From: Bacteroidales bacterium
GTDB taxonomy: Bacteria; Bacteroidota; Bacteroidia; Bacteroidales; UBA932
DNA: 33,891 bases
Direction of reading: 5' to 3'
Assembly: GCA_017471025.1 (NCBI GenBank)
Contig: JAFUWX010000064.1
Coordinates: forward strand, 1 to 33,891
Shown: positions 8,126 to 16,865 of the stretch, one piece after another
How positions within the stretch are numbered: the stretch's first letter is position 1
Layout: each line of letters begins with the position of its first letter
The notes under the pieces: generated by a model
Told to the model about the DNA's origin: nothing
The model's database searches: none
Seen by the model: only the letters and a program-made list of their open reading frames with translations
Translations under genes and position numbers: made by a program

Positions 8126-8726
8126 ATTTCTTCTTTACGGGGGCAATCATCATTATCATGCGCTTGCCCTCAAGCTTCGGCATGGCTTCCGCCCGGCCGA
8201 ATTCTTCCAATTCCACTGCGAAACGCAGCAGCAGCTTCTCTCCCTGGTCGGAGAACATGATGGAACGGCCGCGGAAGAAGACGGATGCCTTCACCTTCGA
8301 ACCCTCCTCCAGGAATTCCTGGGCGTGCTTGAGCTTGAACTGGAAGTCATGCTCATCCGTGTTGGGGCCGAAGCGGATTTCCTTGATCACGATCTTGGTC
8401 GAGTTCTGCTTCATTTCCTTGGCTTTCTTCTTCTGCTGGTACAGATATTTCTGATAGTCAAGGATTTTACATACCGGGGGATCCGCCTTCGCACTGATTT
8501 CAACAAGGTCAAGTTCTAAAGCCTCGGCCAGTTTCCTGGCTTCGGTAAGGGTGTAAACGCCGGGGTTGGGAATGTTGTCACCCACCAACCGCACCTGGGG
8601 CGAACGGATCTCCCCATTGATGTTCAGCTCATTTTCGCCCTTTTCAGGGCCCTGAGCTCTGTTGTTCTGCCTGGAACCTCCGGGGCGGGGCCCGCTGGGT
8701 CGGTTCGGTCTAAAAGGCGCTGCGAT
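8124..8726 (-). CDS. infC: Translation initiation factor IF-3, probable AUC start
   Basis: IF-3 binds the 30S subunit and checks start-codon pairing. The conserved part is clear: RLVGDNIPNPGVYTLTEARK, then ELDLVEISAKADPPVCKILD and YQKYLYQQKKKAKEMKQ, with the C-terminal domain carrying IKEIRFGPNTDEHDFQFKLK and VFFRGRSIMF. The frame stays open upstream of the first GTG (8594) for 44 codons with no ATG, and GEIRSPQVRLVGDN supplies the expected N-terminal residues. The best start is ATC at 8726, eight bases after AGGAGG (8740-8735), giving about 200 residues. An AUC start would parallel the AUU start of E. coli infC, which lets IF-3 repress itself. It begins 44 bases after thrS and leads into rpmI. 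Confidence 0.9.
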   Translation of the reverse strand: MAAPFRPNRPSGPRPGGSRQNNRAQGPEKGENELNINGEIRSPQVRLVGDNIPNPGVYTLTEARKLAEALELDLVEISAKADPPVCKILDYQKYLYQQKKKAKEMKQNSTKIVIKEIRFGPNTDEHDFQFKLKHAQEFLEEGSKVKASVFFRGRSIMFSDQGEKLLLRFAVELEEFGRAEAMPKLEGKRMIMMIAPVKKK

Positions 8727-8734
8727 AAAACGTT

Positions 8735-8740
8735 CCTCCT
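8735..8740 (-). promoter_or_regulatory. Shine-Dalgarno sequence deciding the infC start
   Basis: AGGAGG on the minus strand lies eight bases before the ATC at 8726. Bacteroidota genes normally lack such motifs, and the other genes of this window show none this strong, so it is a specific signal and supports the non-AUG start for IF-3. Confidence 0.75.
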
Positions 8741-8770
8741 GTAATTAATTGTTTATAAATATGATAGCCG

Positions 8771-10708
8771 TTAATCCCGGCTCAGTTCCTCCTGTACGGC
8801 GTTGCGGAACCAAGCCACGAATTCTTCGGTCTTCATAGAGCCCTTGTCCTCACCCCAGTAGCGGATGGAGACCGTTCCCTCGCCCTGTTCCTTCTCACCG
8901 ACGATGATGAGGATCGGAACACGAAGGAGCGAAATCTCACGGATCCGTTTGCCGAGCGTTTCGTTACGGTCGTCTATGGAAGCGCGAATTTCGGAATAAT
9001 TCAGCAAATCACCAACTTTTTTTGCATAATCTGCATATTTTTCGCTGACTGGCAGGACTTTGACCTGGTCCGGAGCCAACCAAAGGGGCAGATGACCGGC
9101 CGTATGCTCGAGCAGCACGGCGGTGAAACGCTCGATGGAACCGAATGGGGCGCGGTGAATCATGATCGGCCGTTTCTTCGATCCGTCAGCATCGGTATAT
9201 TCAAGCTGGAAGCGTTCCGGGAGGTTGTAATCGACCTGGATCGTACCGAGCTGCCATTCGCGGCCGAGGGCGTCCTTCACCATGAAGTCCAGTTTCGGAC
9301 CGTAGAAAGCGGCCTCGCCATATTCCACGACGGCGGGCAGACCCTTCTCCCGGCAGGATTCGATGATGGCCTGTTCGGCGCGCTCCCAGTTCTCCTCGGA
9401 GCCGATGTATTTCTCGCGGTTGACCTTGTCGCGCAGGGAAATCTGCGCCTTCACGCGGTCGAACTTGAACACCTTGAACACATACTGGATCAGGTCGATG
9501 ACCTTCTTGAACTCGTCCTTGAGCTGGTCCGGACGGACATACATGTGGGCGTCGTCCTGGGTGAAGCTGCGCACGCGGGTGAGTCCGTGCAGCTCGCCGC
9601 TCTGCTCATAGCGATAGACCGTACCGAATTCCGCCAGGCGGATGGGCAGGTCGCGGTAGGAGTGGGGCGTCGAGGCGAAGATCTCGCAGTGGTGCGGGCA
9701 GTTCATCGGCTTGAGCAGGTACTCCTCCCCTTCCTGCGGGGTCTGGATAGGCTGGAAGGAATCCTTGCCGTACTTGGCCCAGTGGCCGGAGGTCACATAG
9801 AGCTGCTTGCTGCCGATATGCGGGGTAACGACCTGGAGGTAGCCCTGTTCCTTGAGCTTGACGCGGAGGAAGGACTCCAGCTGGTAACGGAGGACGGCGC
9901 CACGGGGCAGCCACAGGGGCAGGCCCATGCCGACGCGGCTGGAGAAGGTAAACAGGCCCATTTCCTTGCCGAGCTTGCGGTGGTCACGCTTCTTGGCCTC
10001 TTCGAGCATCACGAGGTACTCGTCCAGCATGGTCTTCTTCGGGAAGGTGATGCCATAGATACGGGTCAGCTGCTGACGCTTCTCGTCACCGCGCCAGTAA
10101 GCGCCGGCGATGGCGGTCAGCTTCACGGCCTTGATGACCTCGGTATTCTTCAGGTGCGGTCCCCGGCACAGGTCCGTGAAATGCCCGTTGGTATAATAGG
10201 TGATGGTACCATCCTCCAACTCGCTGATCAGCTCGCACTTGTACGGGTCGCCCTTGTCCTGGAAATGCTTCATCGCATCGGCCTTGGAGACTTCGATCCG
10301 CTGGAAGTCCTCCTTGCCGCGGGCGAGTTCGAGCATTTTCTTCTCGACCTTGGCCAGGTCGGCCTCGGTGAAGACCGCTCCGGCGAAATCGACGTCGTAA
10401 TAGAAGCCGTTTTCCACAGCCGGACCGATGCCGAACTTGACACCCGGGTACAGGGCTTCGAGGGCCTCGGCCATCAGGTGCGAGGAAGAATGCCAGAACA
10501 CATGCTTGGCATCGTCGTCCTCCCACTTGAGCAATTCCACCTTCGCATCTTCCGCGATGGGACGGGTCAGGTCCACGACCTGGCCGTTCACCCGGGCCGC
10601 CAGCACCTCGGCTGCCAGCCTCGGAGAGATGCTCATCGCTATATCATAACTGCTTACGCCGGCCTCAAAGGGGCGTACGCTGCCGTCAGGAAAAGTAATG
10701 TTTATCAT
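8771..10708 (-). CDS. thrS: Threonyl-tRNA synthetase
   Basis: This class II enzyme charges tRNA-Thr and edits mischarged serine. With the start at [17 protein letters not shown] the protein has 645 residues, close to the 642 of E. coli. It shows an N-terminal TGS domain (about 1-60). The editing domain carries HSSSH with His73 and His77, plus [11 protein letters not shown]. The class II core includes the zinc-binding region [13 protein letters not shown], a motif 2 stretch [11 protein letters not shown] and motif 3 [11 protein letters not shown]. An anticodon-binding domain follows (about 540-645). The frame stays open 27 codons further upstream, but that stretch overlaps the promoter, so the start at 10708 is chosen. 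It heads the thrS-infC-rpmI-rplT-lepB operon. The leader is only about 15-20 bases, so no T-box or leader operator is possible. Confidence 0.97.
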   Translation of the reverse strand: MINITFPDGSVRPFEAGVSSYDIAMSISPRLAAEVLAARVNGQVVDLTRPIAEDAKVELLKWEDDDAKHVFWHSSSHLMAEALEALYPGVKFGIGPAVENGFYYDVDFAGAVFTEADLAKVEKKMLELARGKEDFQRIEVSKADAMKHFQDKGDPYKCELISELEDGTITYYTNGHFTDLCRGPHLKNTEVIKAVKLTAIAGAYWRGDEKRQQLTRIYGITFPKKTMLDEYLVMLEEAKKRDHRKLGKEMGLFTFSSRVGMGLPLWLPRGAVLRYQLESFLRVKLKEQGYLQVVTPHIGSKQLYVTSGHWAKYGKDSFQPIQTPQEGEEYLLKPMNCPHHCEIFASTPHSYRDLPIRLAEFGTVYRYEQSGELHGLTRVRSFTQDDAHMYVRPDQLKDEFKKVIDLIQYVFKVFKFDRVKAQISLRDKVNREKYIGSEENWERAEQAIIESCREKGLPAVVEYGEAAFYGPKLDFMVKDALGREWQLGTIQVDYNLPERFQLEYTDADGSKKRPIMIHRAPFGSIERFTAVLLEHTAGHLPLWLAPDQVKVLPVSEKYADYAKKVGDLLNYSEIRASIDDRNETLGKRIREISLLRVPILIIVGEKEQGEGTVSIRYWGEDKGSMKTEEFVAWFRNAVQEELSRD

Positions 10709-10728
10709 AAATCCAATTTTACAACCTG

Positions 10729-10762
10729 CAAATATAGCAATTTTTAAGAATACCTCAGCAAA
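10729..10762 (-). promoter_or_regulatory. Promoter of thrS-infC-rpmI-rplT-lepB
   Basis: On the minus strand TTTG (10762-10759) is followed by 22 bases and TATATTTG (10736-10729), an exact match to TAnnTTTG. Transcription should begin near 10722-10725, leaving a very short leader before the thrS ATG at 10708. Confidence 0.6.
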
Positions 10763-10772
10763 GAAATGGATG

Positions 10773-10802
10773 AAAAAGGGCCGGCTCATGGTGAGCCGGC
10801 CC
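10773..10802 (-). terminator. Rho-independent terminator of the five-gene SusCD operon
   Basis: Perfect 11-base arms (10778-10788 and 10792-10802) close on a three-base loop and are followed on the minus strand by TTTTT (10777-10773). It lies 22 bases after the stop of the BACON lipoprotein gene and just upstream of the thrS promoter, separating the two operons. Confidence 0.9.
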
Positions 10803-10824
10803 CATACTGTCGAATTTTGTCAAA

Positions 10825-12903
10825 TTACAGGGTAAGCAGTGACGCCCTGCTGGCATAGTTCCTGACAGCCTGCAATGACAGGGCGGGAGAACCGGTGACA
10901 TGGATCAGATTATCGCTATTACCGGTCTGCACATACAGGTCGAAGGTGACCTGGGTGCCTTCAATCGTGATGGAGCCGCTCGCAATGCTGCCCGGTGTAC
11001 CGGTCCAGCCATTGTTGAAGACGGAATACAGCTGCCCGCCGAACTTAGCGGGGACGATAGCCTTGTTGCCGATGGAATTGCTGAAGGTATATGTACCGTC
11101 CGGGAGCGGCGTACCGCAATAATTGGTCCGGATATTGTCTTCGAAGACCCACTCCTCCACAGGAACCGTAACGACCATGTTGCAGGTGTACGTATTGTTC
11201 AGATAGTTGAACTGGAGGATGAATGCATTGTAGCCTTCGCCCAGGGCCTCGCCGAAATACAGGCCGCTGTACATCGGGATGGTGGCGGTGGTGATTTCCA
11301 CATCGACATCCGGGTAAGGTTGCATTCCCTTCTTGGCAGCCGGGATCACCACGGAATCATCCTCGATGGCATAATCATAGGTCCGGAGCACCTTCGTGAT
11401 GGTATTCCAGTTTTCGTCATAGGTATAGTTTCCGTCCTCATCCAGGACGTACTCCCATTCTTCCAGGGTTGCGGTGAAGGAAATCTTATAGGTGCCGTCC
11501 TCGTTCTTGGCGATGACAAGGGTAGCCTCCGTGCCCTCCTTGATGCGGGAAGGCACCTGAGGGATATCATTGGCGGAGAAGTCGGTGAAGGTTCCGGGCT
11601 GTGCCTCCTTCTTACCGTTGTAATAGGCAACGGTCTCGGATTCAGGGATGGAGGCGACATACTTGAACGTGCCGACCGGGAACTCGGTACCGTCCACCTC
11701 TCCGGCCTCGGTGTAGAGGGTGAAATTGATGTAGCTGAGCGCGGGCACGTCGGCGCTGGGTGCAGCCGTCGGCCAGATGGTCAGCTGCCACCTGTTCGCC
11801 TTGGTCGTGTAGTAGGTATCGGTCGTCGAATCGAAGGTCGGAGTATAGTAGCCGTCTTCCATCACCAGGATGGAGAAGGACTGGTCTTCCACCGCGATGG
11901 GGCCTTCATAACTGTAGGAGTGGGTGGCCTGGGTGATATCCACGAGGGCGGCGGTGATGACGACGTTGCCGTTTTCTTCCGCAACGGTCACTTCGCCGTC
12001 CACGACGTCGATGGTACGGCCGCCTTCCACGAGATAGGAATAGAAGCGGCCGATGCCGCCCTTCAGCGCGAAGGTACCGGCGGCGCGGCCGGCCTCCTGG
12101 TCAGGGACGAAGGTACCCGTAGGCACGACGGTAACGTCACCCGGCTCCTCGCCGAGATTGAGGACGATGACAATCTGGTCACCGCCTTCGGTGACCATCT
12201 CCAGGACCGTCTGGGGAGAGGTCTGGTAGGCGTCGGCGTAGAAATAGTCGCGCAGGCCGACATAGATGGCGGCAGCCTCGGTGGCCGGGGTCCAGTCCGC
12301 ACCCTGTACCACTTCGTAGGTCTGGGAAGAGGCGTCCGTGGAAAGGGTGAAGTGGCCGGTACGGGGGCCGAGCTGGCTGTTGGCCGTAACGTGGAGCTTG
12401 ATGGTGCCCGCGACGGGCTCAGCCTTGGTCTGGGTGACCGTAATCCACGGGGTATCCTCGGCCACGGTCACGGTATAGGTGACATTGCCCTCAACCTTGA
12501 TTTCGATATCCTGGGCCTTGGAGTCAATGTTATAGACGAGGGCGGAGGAGAAGGTCGATACCTCTTTCTGCTCGATATTGAAGACCGTGCTCTTGGAGCC
12601 GGCCTTGATGGTGACTTTGGCCGTACGGGCGGCAAATCCGGTGTTGGGGGCCACCGTCATGACGACGGTCAGGTTGTTGCCCGCGGAGCCGGAGGTGCGG
12701 TCAAAGGTAATGAAGTCCTGATCTGCTTCCACGGTCCAATCCGCGTTGGAAGAGAACACCAGGTTCTGGGTAGCGCCCTCGTTGGAGACGACGATGGTGG
12801 ATGAATCCACGTTCAGGGCATCCTGCTGAACCTCTTTCTGGCAGGCGACGGCCAGCACCGCTGCGGCCATGGCCAAAAGATAACTGATTCGTTTCATACA
12901 CAT
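10825..12903 (-). CDS. BACON-domain surface lipoprotein with repeated beta modules
   Basis: The 692-residue protein has a lipoprotein signal ending in AVAC (Cys21; start at Met1 or, equally likely, Met3 at 12897). Residues about 29-115 form a BACON domain, shown by VVSNEGATQNLVFSSNADWT followed by VEADQDFITFDRTSGSAG and ending NIEQKE. A second BACON-like domain lies at about 124-205 (DTPWITVTQTKAEP, ending YEVVQGADW). BACON domains are carbohydrate- or mucin-binding or spacer domains of secreted Bacteroidota proteins. The remaining 480 residues carry about three similar beta-rich modules with a P-x-GT-Y/F turn and a later G-x-I/V-x-G strand pair. No catalytic residues are recognised. It is the last gene of the operon, just before the terminator, and probably acts as a surface ligand-binding protein for the SusCD pair. 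Confidence 0.85.
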   Translation of the reverse strand: MCMKRISYLLAMAAAVLAVACQKEVQQDALNVDSSTIVVSNEGATQNLVFSSNADWTVEADQDFITFDRTSGSAGNNLTVVMTVAPNTGFAARTAKVTIKAGSKSTVFNIEQKEVSTFSSALVYNIDSKAQDIEIKVEGNVTYTVTVAEDTPWITVTQTKAEPVAGTIKLHVTANSQLGPRTGHFTLSTDASSQTYEVVQGADWTPATEAAAIYVGLRDYFYADAYQTSPQTVLEMVTEGGDQIVIVLNLGEEPGDVTVVPTGTFVPDQEAGRAAGTFALKGGIGRFYSYLVEGGRTIDVVDGEVTVAEENGNVVITAALVDITQATHSYSYEGPIAVEDQSFSILVMEDGYYTPTFDSTTDTYYTTKANRWQLTIWPTAAPSADVPALSYINFTLYTEAGEVDGTEFPVGTFKYVASIPESETVAYYNGKKEAQPGTFTDFSANDIPQVPSRIKEGTEATLVIAKNEDGTYKISFTATLEEWEYVLDEDGNYTYDENWNTITKVLRTYDYAIEDDSVVIPAAKKGMQPYPDVDVEITTATIPMYSGLYFGEALGEGYNAFILQFNYLNNTYTCNMVVTVPVEEWVFEDNIRTNYCGTPLPDGTYTFSNSIGNKAIVPAKFGGQLYSVFNNGWTGTPGSIASGSITIEGTQVTFDLYVQTGNSDNLIHVTGSPALSLQAVRNYASRASLLTL

Positions 12904-12933
12904 AAACTATAGGTTAATAAATAAGATTCCGTT

Positions 12934-14484
12934 TTATACAAAGGTCGGCGCAATGGCCGTAATCTCGCCGAATCCGTCGAACGTTCCCCCGTTCTTGTAG
13001 GTGAGCATGCCGGTCGCGAGGTTGAACGGCCGCACATAGATCTTCCCTTCTCCCGTCGTATCGTTATGGGTCACGATCAGGATCTGCGTCCGGTTCGTGG
13101 GCAGGGTATAGGGATAGACGTTGAAGGTGCCGTACTGCATGCTCCCCCACCAGGCCTGGACATAATGCTTGACCATGGTGATTCTCTCCTGGTCCGAATC
13201 CGGCGCCCAGCTGAGTTTCCGACTGATAGCCTCGGAAGCGCCGAAGACCACGGCATACACGCTGCTGGAGGTGGTATAATACATGATGTCAACGTTGTCG
13301 CAGAAGGCCACGGACACGATGTCATCGGCCTCGGGCAGCGTCACCTGACGCAGATAGTACACCGAATCGTTGATGTACAGATAGGCGATGTAATAGTTGC
13401 CGTCGGCGGTTTTGATGATGAAGGCGCCGCCGTTGGACCGGGCCGGGCCGCTGCCGAGGCACTGCGAGCCGGACAGGTCGATGCCGAATCCCGTCTGCAC
13501 TTCGGTCATGGTGGAGTTGCTGATGAACGCGCCATGGCAGGCGTAGAATTTTCCGACCGTTTCATTGAAGGCCATGACCCAGCCCTGGTCCATCCGACCG
13601 AAGGCCAGGTTGTCCGGGCGGATGAAATCCGACGGGCTGACACCGATGGGGACCTTGCTGTAGGAGTTGTCGATATGGGTGGTATTGCCATACAGATTGC
13701 CGTTCACGATGGCCAGCGAAGCATATCCGGAGCAGTTCCACATGCCGGTGGTCCGGAAGGAAGACTCCCGGACATTGCTGAAGAGCATCTCATCGGCATC
13801 CCCCTTCTTGAAGGTCTGGGGGTCCACCCGGAACAGGTGCTTCTCCGTGCCGATCAGGATGTGCGGGTCGTTATAGACTTGGCCATTCGTGGCATATTTC
13901 GCGTTCATCGACAGGATCTTGTCGGGCACCGTTTCGTCATTGACCAGGGAATACACCCCCCGGGTATATCGGACGGCAGGGTCCTTAAAGCCATAGGTAA
14001 TGGATTCGCTGGCCACCAGGTCGATGTCATACGTCCCGTCCCGCTCATAGGCGACGAGGAGCCCTTCACCCAGTGCGGACTGGACATAGAGCCGGCACAT
14101 CTTGACGACAAACAGGCCGGTCTGGGTATCCGTCACGGTACAGGTAACGGCATACGGCATAGACGACGGCGAGCTGTTGACCTTCAGCGACATGGTCTTC
14201 TCTTCGCTCAGGACAATCCGCTCGTCAGAGTCGCCTGCGTGGAAATCCATTTCCCACAGATAGGTAAAGTCCGATTCCGTCCGGTTGTCCTGGAGGGCGG
14301 TGACGGAAAGGGTGATTTCCTGACCGAACAGGATATGCATGGCCGTATCCAGGCCGCTGACGCGCAGCTCGGGGATCTCGAACGTCGCCTGCGTGCTCTG
14401 GTCTTTGTAGCATCCTCCCGTGGAAAGCGCCGCCACCAGCAGCGCACAGAAGGCCAAACTATGATATAAATACTTCATTTTCAT
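12934..14484 (-). CDS. PKD-like family surface lipoprotein
   Basis: The 516-residue protein has a lipoprotein signal ending STGGC (Cys25). A PKD-like beta-sandwich follows at about 34-135, including FGQEITLSVTALQDNRTESD, FTYLWEMDF and a later YAVTCTVTDTQTGLFVVKMC. The rest (about 140-516) is beta-rich with regular aromatic residues, perhaps propeller-like, and has no recognised catalytic motif. Proteins of this type typically sit in operons with SusC, SusD and DUF4843 genes, exactly as here. It starts 4 bases after the DUF4843 stop, and the BACON gene follows after 30 bases. The likely role is surface binding of the operon's substrate. The family call is from pattern and context; function beyond that is unknown. 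Confidence 0.8.
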   Translation of the reverse strand: MKMKYLYHSLAFCALLVAALSTGGCYKDQSTQATFEIPELRVSGLDTAMHILFGQEITLSVTALQDNRTESDFTYLWEMDFHAGDSDERIVLSEEKTMSLKVNSSPSSMPYAVTCTVTDTQTGLFVVKMCRLYVQSALGEGLLVAYERDGTYDIDLVASESITYGFKDPAVRYTRGVYSLVNDETVPDKILSMNAKYATNGQVYNDPHILIGTEKHLFRVDPQTFKKGDADEMLFSNVRESSFRTTGMWNCSGYASLAIVNGNLYGNTTHIDNSYSKVPIGVSPSDFIRPDNLAFGRMDQGWVMAFNETVGKFYACHGAFISNSTMTEVQTGFGIDLSGSQCLGSGPARSNGGAFIIKTADGNYYIAYLYINDSVYYLRQVTLPEADDIVSVAFCDNVDIMYYTTSSSVYAVVFGASEAISRKLSWAPDSDQERITMVKHYVQAWWGSMQYGTFNVYPYTLPTNRTQILIVTHNDTTGEGKIYVRPFNLATGMLTYKNGGTFDGFGEITAIAPTFV

Positions 14485-14488
14485 GGAA

Positions 14489-15295
14489 TCAAAGAATTGC
14501 TAACGTCTCCAAGATGGTCGGCGGCGTCCCTTCCGGGCGCGTCCCCTCCCCCACAGGCACATTCCAGGTTTTGTACGTCTCGTAATCACTGCTGTGGCGG
14601 TACGGCGCGTCCGGGTTGGCCGCATCATGCTCCGCCACCACTTCGCGCAGCTGGCGGTTGGCAGACCACCACCATGTCGGGGATTTGAAAATCAGGGTGG
14701 GGTCCTCCTTGAGATAACCCGTACTGAGCGTATATTTCTCCACATCCAGACCGAATTCCTCCACCAGCAGCTTATGCAGATTCTGGCTGTACGCCGGGCA
14801 GAGATACAGGAACCAATAGCGCCAGGTATAGACGGCGGGGCGGGAATACAGTTCCGTCCAGGCCACGATGCACTTCTGGTAATTGGGCATGCCGGCCCGG
14901 AAAAACGCGTTGGGCTTGATCAGCATCGTACAGGCCCGGTCGGGGACCTCTTCGGTGAGCTGATTGACGCGGATGACGATATTCCCACGCAGCGCCCCGG
15001 CCGGAATCACGGCGGACACGATGGTAAAATCACGGCCCAGCACGGCCGTGGAATCCTTCACCTCCAGGGTGATTTCCCTGTCATAATCGGCAGGGATCCC
15101 CACGACCTCCACCGGAATGCTGAACTCGGCGGTCGGCTCGGTAATCCCCTTCATGGAGAAGGACGAGGAGCGGGCCTTGAAGTTGACGGCGCTGTCCTCC
15201 ATGGCGAATGTGCGGATATTGTCCTTCTGGCAGGCTCCGGCCAGGAGCAGTACAAGGGGAAGGACCAGTATTTGTATATTTTTGCGCATATCCAT
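14489..15295 (-). CDS. DUF4843 lipoprotein
   Basis: The 268-residue protein has a lipoprotein signal ending LAGAC (Cys22). It then has a beta-sandwich with FSIPVEVVGIPADYDREITL and EVKDSTAVLGRDFTIVSAVI, giving the Calx-beta-like rhythm of DUF4843. A C-terminal half follows with RYWFLYLCPAYSQNLHKLL and conserved tryptophans. DUF4843 proteins have no assigned biochemical role but are regular members of SusCD operons. It starts 3 bases after the SusD stop and ends 4 bases before the PKD-like gene, so it is tightly cotranscribed. An alternative start is Met3 at 15289. Confidence 0.85.
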   Translation of the reverse strand: MDMRKNIQILVLPLVLLLAGACQKDNIRTFAMEDSAVNFKARSSSFSMKGITEPTAEFSIPVEVVGIPADYDREITLEVKDSTAVLGRDFTIVSAVIPAGALRGNIVIRVNQLTEEVPDRACTMLIKPNAFFRAGMPNYQKCIVAWTELYSRPAVYTWRYWFLYLCPAYSQNLHKLLVEEFGLDVEKYTLSTGYLKEDPTLIFKSPTWWWSANRQLREVVAEHDAANPDAPYRHSSDYETYKTWNVPVGEGTRPEGTPPTILETLAIL

Positions 15296-15298
15296 AAC

Positions 15299-16861
15299 CT
15301 AAATGTCTTGAACTCTGCCGAAAGCCGTCTCCTGGGTAGGATACGGGAATTGATAGGCATCCTGGGAAAGGGGAATCGTCATGGGGAAATTAATAAACAT
15401 TTTCTTGCTGAGATACGCATCGCTGGCCACTCTTTTCATGATGAACAGACACTGTCCTTCGCCAATGAATTCCCGGAAATACTCCATGATGAGTTCCTGG
15501 GAGGCATACTCCTCATCGGCCAGCACATAAGGCAGGGACGTAGCATAGTCATCCGTAATGCCCCGGGCGTGCCGGACGACATCCAGGTAGGCGGCCGCCT
15601 GCGAAAGGGTACCGTTGAACAATTCGTTTTCGGCCAGGATGTAGTACATCTCGGATATCCTCAGCATCGGCATGATATTGCGATATGGGAGGGCCTGCGT
15701 GGAGGAGCCGTACAGCTTGTTCACATTGTAACCCGTTCCGTTGTAGGAGAGGCACATGGCCGTACCCCGGATATCCTCTATGCCGCCCTGGTATTCCGAG
15801 AACGGGCTCCTGAGGAAAAAGCTGTTCTCTATCACCTCGGCCGGGATGCTATAGCCCGAGCCCTGTGTACCACCACCGGGGAAGAAATAGGGCTGCACCG
15901 CAGCATACAGATCCGTCACTTCCAGGGAAAACAGATGCTCGCAGGAGAAAGTCCAGTCCCTTTGGTCGTTGTCATAGATTTTCAGCTGCTCGTCCGGGTC
16001 GATCCAGTGGACGACGCCCTTGTCGAAAACGGCATCGATGACTTCTTGTGCCGACTTGGCCGCATTCTTATAGTCCGAAAGCCATTGATAGACCCGGGCC
16101 TGCAAGGCCTTGACGGCATAATAATTCAAATGCTTGCGCCGGCCTTCCCAATAGCCGCCGACGTTGGGGCCCGTATTGAACGCATCGGAGTACCCGACCA
16201 CGATCGGGTCCACAGCGGACAGGAGGTCGAGCGCATCGTTGATATCCTGCTGGATCAGTTTGAAGGTCTCGGCATAAGACAGCTGGGGGCAGGGCTCCTT
16301 GTCATAATCCTTCTGGTAAGGGACCGCCAGGATTTCGGAAGTGGCCAGGTCCGCCCTGTACTTGTCATACATGCGGGACAGGTCGAAATGGACATACGCG
16401 CGGATGGCGAGCAGTTCGCCTTTGATCAGGCTGTATTCCACTTCGCCCAGGACGTCTTTTCCGTTTTCTTCCAGGGCGCGCAGGATCTTGTTCGCATTCG
16501 CGATGACGAAATAGCCTGAACGCCACATGCTTTCGAGCACGGGGACAGCCTCGTTCGAGGTATAAAGACGGCTTTGGAAGGCGCGGTAGGACGCATTCGG
16601 CATCGCCGTATAAGGATACACGACGGCATCGTTCACCCACCAGGTATAATCGGAGCCGTAGCACTCCGGCTGGGCCATGGCGATGTACACGCCGGACAGG
16701 GCCTCTTCATAGCCGAGGCGGGTCTGAAAGAGTTTCTGGTCGGAAATCTGGGAGGTGGACACGGCCGTGAGCCACTCGCTGCACGATGTCGCACAGGCGA
16801 GCAGGGCCGCGGCGGTCCCGGTCAGGAGTATGGTTTTCCGTATGATATTCATCGCTCGCAT
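15299..16861 (-). CDS. SusD/RagB-family nutrient-binding lipoprotein (second pair)
   Basis: This is the surface lipoprotein partner of the adjacent SusC. The 520-residue product has a signal peptide with two possible acylated cysteines, Cys23 (LLAC) and Cys27 (ATSC). The sequence after Cys27 (SEWLTAVSTSQISDQKLFQT) matches the usual SusD mature start, so Cys27 is preferred. Family traits include YEEALSGVYIAMAQPECYGS and RAYVHFDLSRMYDKYRADLA with a helical TPR-like scaffold. Met4 (16852) is an alternative start. It begins 4 bases after SusC and ends 3 bases before DUF4843. The surrounding operon has no glycoside hydrolase, so the ligand may not be a glycan. Confidence 0.93.
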   Translation of the reverse strand: MRAMNIIRKTILLTGTAAALLACATSCSEWLTAVSTSQISDQKLFQTRLGYEEALSGVYIAMAQPECYGSDYTWWVNDAVVYPYTAMPNASYRAFQSRLYTSNEAVPVLESMWRSGYFVIANANKILRALEENGKDVLGEVEYSLIKGELLAIRAYVHFDLSRMYDKYRADLATSEILAVPYQKDYDKEPCPQLSYAETFKLIQQDINDALDLLSAVDPIVVGYSDAFNTGPNVGGYWEGRRKHLNYYAVKALQARVYQWLSDYKNAAKSAQEVIDAVFDKGVVHWIDPDEQLKIYDNDQRDWTFSCEHLFSLEVTDLYAAVQPYFFPGGGTQGSGYSIPAEVIENSFFLRSPFSEYQGGIEDIRGTAMCLSYNGTGYNVNKLYGSSTQALPYRNIMPMLRISEMYYILAENELFNGTLSQAAAYLDVVRHARGITDDYATSLPYVLADEEYASQELIMEYFREFIGEGQCLFIMKRVASDAYLSKKMFINFPMTIPLSQDAYQFPYPTQETAFGRVQDI

Positions 16862-16865
16862 AATG

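Noticed and set aside
8124-8594. infC starting at GTG 8594 (156 residues)
   Set aside because: This removes conserved N-terminal residues (GEIRSPQV) and has no ribosome-binding site. The AUC start at 8726 has AGGAGG at ideal spacing.
10709-10789. 27-codon N-terminal extension of thrS
   Set aside because: It covers the promoter's -7 element and lies upstream of the expected transcription start. Without it the protein has the standard length and its editing histidines fall at residues 73 and 77 as in E. coli.
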